A stretch of 64,000 nt of DNA from Plectrocnemia conspersa (Eukaryota > Arthropoda > Insecta > Trichoptera > Polycentropodidae). Under the pieces are notes generated by a model, which was given only the letters and a program-made list of their open reading frames with translations, was not told the origin of the DNA and made no database searches. Of the stretch, positions 61,280 through 64,000 are shown one piece after another (the first letter of the stretch is position 1; the number at the start of each line of letters is the position of its first letter). The DNA is taken from contig VTFK01000653.1 in the NCBI GenBank assembly GCA_009617715.1, forward strand, positions 1-64,000, given 5' to 3'. The translations under genes and the position numbers were made by a program.

Positions 61280-63312
61280 AAATAAATTAATGAAAATTAT
61301 TGTCGCGTAGCTAAATTTTATTAAATAATAATTATTTAAAACTGTTGTCATGGTACTGTAAGCCATCTTGTTTTATATTTGAATGCTTATTTTTTATTGG
61401 TCGAAACAACAGAACGCATTACCGGTGCCTCGGAAAGCAATGAAGCAAATTCAATTTTTATTTTTATTATTATAATTAAATATATTTCTTTTGTTTATGT
61501 GTATTTTTATACACCGTTCATACAAAGCGATACGTTTTACAGAGTAGAGAATAGAATGGAGAATGTTTCATATAAAGTTATGTTAAAGGAAGCGACGGCT
61601 TAAAACAATTATATTATAGATGTTTTCAGATTTGCTGAGATTATGTGTTTTGTTAAAATATTTTAAAGCTATCTATTTCATGTCCTAATTTAAAATATGT
61701 TATTATTTATAAACTATTCTATAAACAAATAATATTATCCTTATATATCTACATATGTTTTTTTTTATAAATATTAATATTTTATAATCATTTTTTAATG
61801 ATATATTTATATATTTATAATATAAAAAAATATTTTAAGTTAAATATATTAAACTCTATTTACGATGAATTAGTATTTTTAAATCATTATATACAAATTT
61901 TGTAATATATAAAAAATTGAATAATCAACCTCAAAGAATATATATAATACATATACAGAATATATATAATACAAATTTTCAAGACCACCCGTAACCACTG
62001 TGACAAAATTACTTGCAAAAGACTTGCTAAAAGGGTTTTATAAAAGTAATTTCGTTATGTTCCTTGTAGCTTCTAAGAATTGCATACTTTTTTTTACGTC
62101 GGTGTTTACGTTGAGCGGACGTCCATTCAACGGCTTCAAACGATTTGCACAAAATCGTGGACCATACTTGAAGAAAGGGAAGAGTCGTTACTCAAATAAA
62201 CCAGCATGATATAAGTTAGTGATTATTGATCTGAAAGACATGGGTACGATTCCCATATTGACCTTAGTGTTTTTCAATTTCTATCGTGTATGGGAGATGT
62301 GAATTAGTGAATATTATATAATTATAATATTGATAAATCTAGATGTTCCAAATCTCACGGATGAATATCGATTAATTAAAAAAAATCGATATAGATCATA
62401 TACATTAGGTATGAGTAGTTGTCCTTTAATAATCAACTACTTTTATAATAAATAGTATTCAACAAGAATGAGATTAAATATTTCTGCTGAACAAGTGTAC
62501 TAAAACACAGCATCTCTCAACTAAGCTGAGCTACGTCAAACTGACATTGTGCAACTCAATCTTCAATATGACAGAAATTTGAAATTTGATTTAATTGATA
62601 GAAATTTGATTTAAAAATAGTTTGTATAGAAATTTTGTAAATTGCAACACCAGAGATTCGCACACAATTTATTAGTTTTTAACTACATACTCGAATATTT
62701 TTATTTTAATTATTTGTGACAAAAAAAATGTACATTGTCATTGTTTTAAAGATACTGAATGCACAAGTATGAATCGTGTTTTGAAAGGTCTTTATAAGCA
62801 AACAACGAGGAAGAAGAATACTATTTTTTTATAAGCTTCGCACATTCCAGCGAGAGATGAAAATCGCAAAGCAATAAAACTCATCCCTTCACCATTACCA
62901 CAGAACTTGTAACATGACACTTCGGCCTCGAGCGTATTTATCGACGGTTTTCCGTTACCCTAATATTTGCCATACATATAAATATATATATAATAATACG
63001 AAATGATGGGATACGTTTCGTTCGAGTTTGGGAAAAGGCGCGTGTTGACAAAATTTACGGTCGGGGTGAAGTGGGTGTAACGGCACATATCCACCCTTTG
63101 TCAATACCAGCTGACTTGTACTACTGACGAATTCAATTTCACTATTCGATCCCGGAGCGGAGGGTCCCTAATTGAATTCCTGCAATCTCGATGGGACGTC
63201 TCCACTGTGGGACTCGTTACGTTCATTATATATTGCTGAAGATTGTGTTGCGTTTCCAAGTTTCACAGTGCCTTACCCGAATTAGGCGACCTTAAATACG
63301 TCTACATCGCAA
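61280..63312. other. upstream region of the four-TM gene and the 101-aa ORF
   Basis: Mostly very AT-rich, without an evident gene. A GC-richer block at about 62820-63260 (words CGGTTTTCCGTTACCC, GCGCGTGTTGACAAAA, CGATCCCGGAGCGGAGGG) lacks an open frame and lies just before the 101-aa ORF; it may be regulatory. Confidence 0.4.
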
Positions 63313-63618
63313 ATGGCGAGGATACCCAAAACAATTAGTATCGTATACGAGGATTTCAATTGTGCCGCTAGAGTTATTCTTTTTTGTAAAAATAAAGTAA
63401 GCAATGTGTCCATAATCAAAATAATAATAAACGGCTCCACACATTTGGTAGAAAATATAAGTGATATACTAATGACACCGCACATCAACGATACATTACA
63501 ATTACAAAAAGCCTGTCTCACTAATTGCATAGGTACTTTGGTGGTCGTAAATAAAAGCATTCAAATAAGAGCAGCCAAAAATACTGTATTTATACATATA
63601 AAAGACAGTCTAAAATGA
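63313..63618 (+). CDS. hypothetical single-exon protein, 101 aa
   Basis: The ATG at 63313 sits in CGCAAATGGCG (purine at -3, G at +4). It opens MARIPKTISIVYEDFN and runs through a mixed hydrophobic/charged sequence predicted to be largely helical and strand-like, with no signal peptide, ending IHIKDSLK. Codon use is less AT-biased than the flanks at its start. I recognise no domain. A minus-strand ORF overlaps it (63282-63560) but has poorer context. It might be an exon continuing beyond its apparent ends. Confidence 0.4.
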   Translation: MARIPKTISIVYEDFNCAARVILFCKNKVSNVSIIKIIINGSTHLVENISDILMTPHINDTLQLQKACLTNCIGTLVVVNKSIQIRAAKNTVFIHIKDSLK

Positions 63619-64000
63619 TATACATATATACACTTATGCAATGCCGCTGATTTATACGCAAATTAGAGCTAAGACAAAAATGAATTATTTAAAAGCTAAC
63701 ATCATATTAGACAAACAGATACCAGTGCATTTTGCAGAAAAAAATATGTGAGAGATTGTAATTTACACAGTTCATTTACATAGAAAATTCTCTTTTTTTA
63801 CACATAACCAGCAAATAATTTAACTTTATATTAAAAAAAAATATGTTTTAAATTAAAAAACAAAATTGTTGTTCAGTACACAATCACCAATACTAAACGA
63901 GTTCCGTAATGATAAATATACCTTTTTAAGTAATACACATTGAGGAGTTTGATGCCTCGATGTTGACGTACTGATGGAACCATGTTTCATGTTTAGCAAC

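Noticed and set aside
62205..62270. tRNA-like segment with GGTACGATTCC and a 5-bp stem
   Set aside because: No matching acceptor, D or anticodon arms; at most a SINE remnant.
63282..63560. 92-aa hydrophobic ORF on the minus strand
   Set aside because: It overlaps the plus-strand 101-aa ORF, which has the better start context; only one is likely real.

Overview
This is AT-rich nuclear DNA from an animal, almost certainly an insect. Genes are split by GT-AG introns of 66 bp to several kb. The longest gene is the anaphase-promoting complex scaffold subunit APC1, and a homeobox gene is also present. The DNA between them is full of hAT-type MITEs, a mariner remnant, a LINE fragment and unnamed dispersed repeats. 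I cannot fix the order or species. There are no bacterial features and no CRISPR array.

Left part (1-27.9 kb). A possible 3'-terminal exon of an unrecognised plus-strand gene ends at 1352, with AATAAA at 1961-1966. It converges on a minus-strand ANTP/NKL-class homeobox gene with three coding exons (11674-11533, 8872-8588, 2430-2036; 273 aa). That protein has an eh1 (Groucho-type) motif near its N-terminus and a complete homeodomain. The roughly 16 kb upstream of it has no convincing gene. It holds repeats, a 265-bp hAT MITE inserted inside a LINE reverse transcriptase fragment, a 318-bp foldback element, a decayed multi-copy gene, and several GC-richer islands that could be regulatory.

Middle part (27.9-42 kb). 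A complete minus-strand APC1 gene occupies 41931-27936. I could place 17 coding exons in phase (about 2141 aa), including a 24-bp first exon. One base must be discounted in exon 15 (A4 run at 30231-30234) to keep the conserved frame. Introns carry a mariner pseudogene, a hAT-like element of about 950 bp and two elements with CAGGGCTGTGGAGTCG ends.

Right part (42-64 kb). After a repeat-rich 6.5-kb gap lies a minus-strand four-transmembrane protein gene with six coding exons between 60949 and 48611 (291 aa). Its first exon sits in a 194-bp tandem duplication, and the upstream copy has an early stop but keeps its splice donor. Inside its first intron, on the opposite strand, is a possible two-exon 48-aa gene. 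A single-exon 101-aa ORF lies at 63313-63618. The three best-supported genes (homeobox, APC1, four-TM) all have AATAAA about 30-40 nt after the stop codon, so their 3'UTRs look very short.
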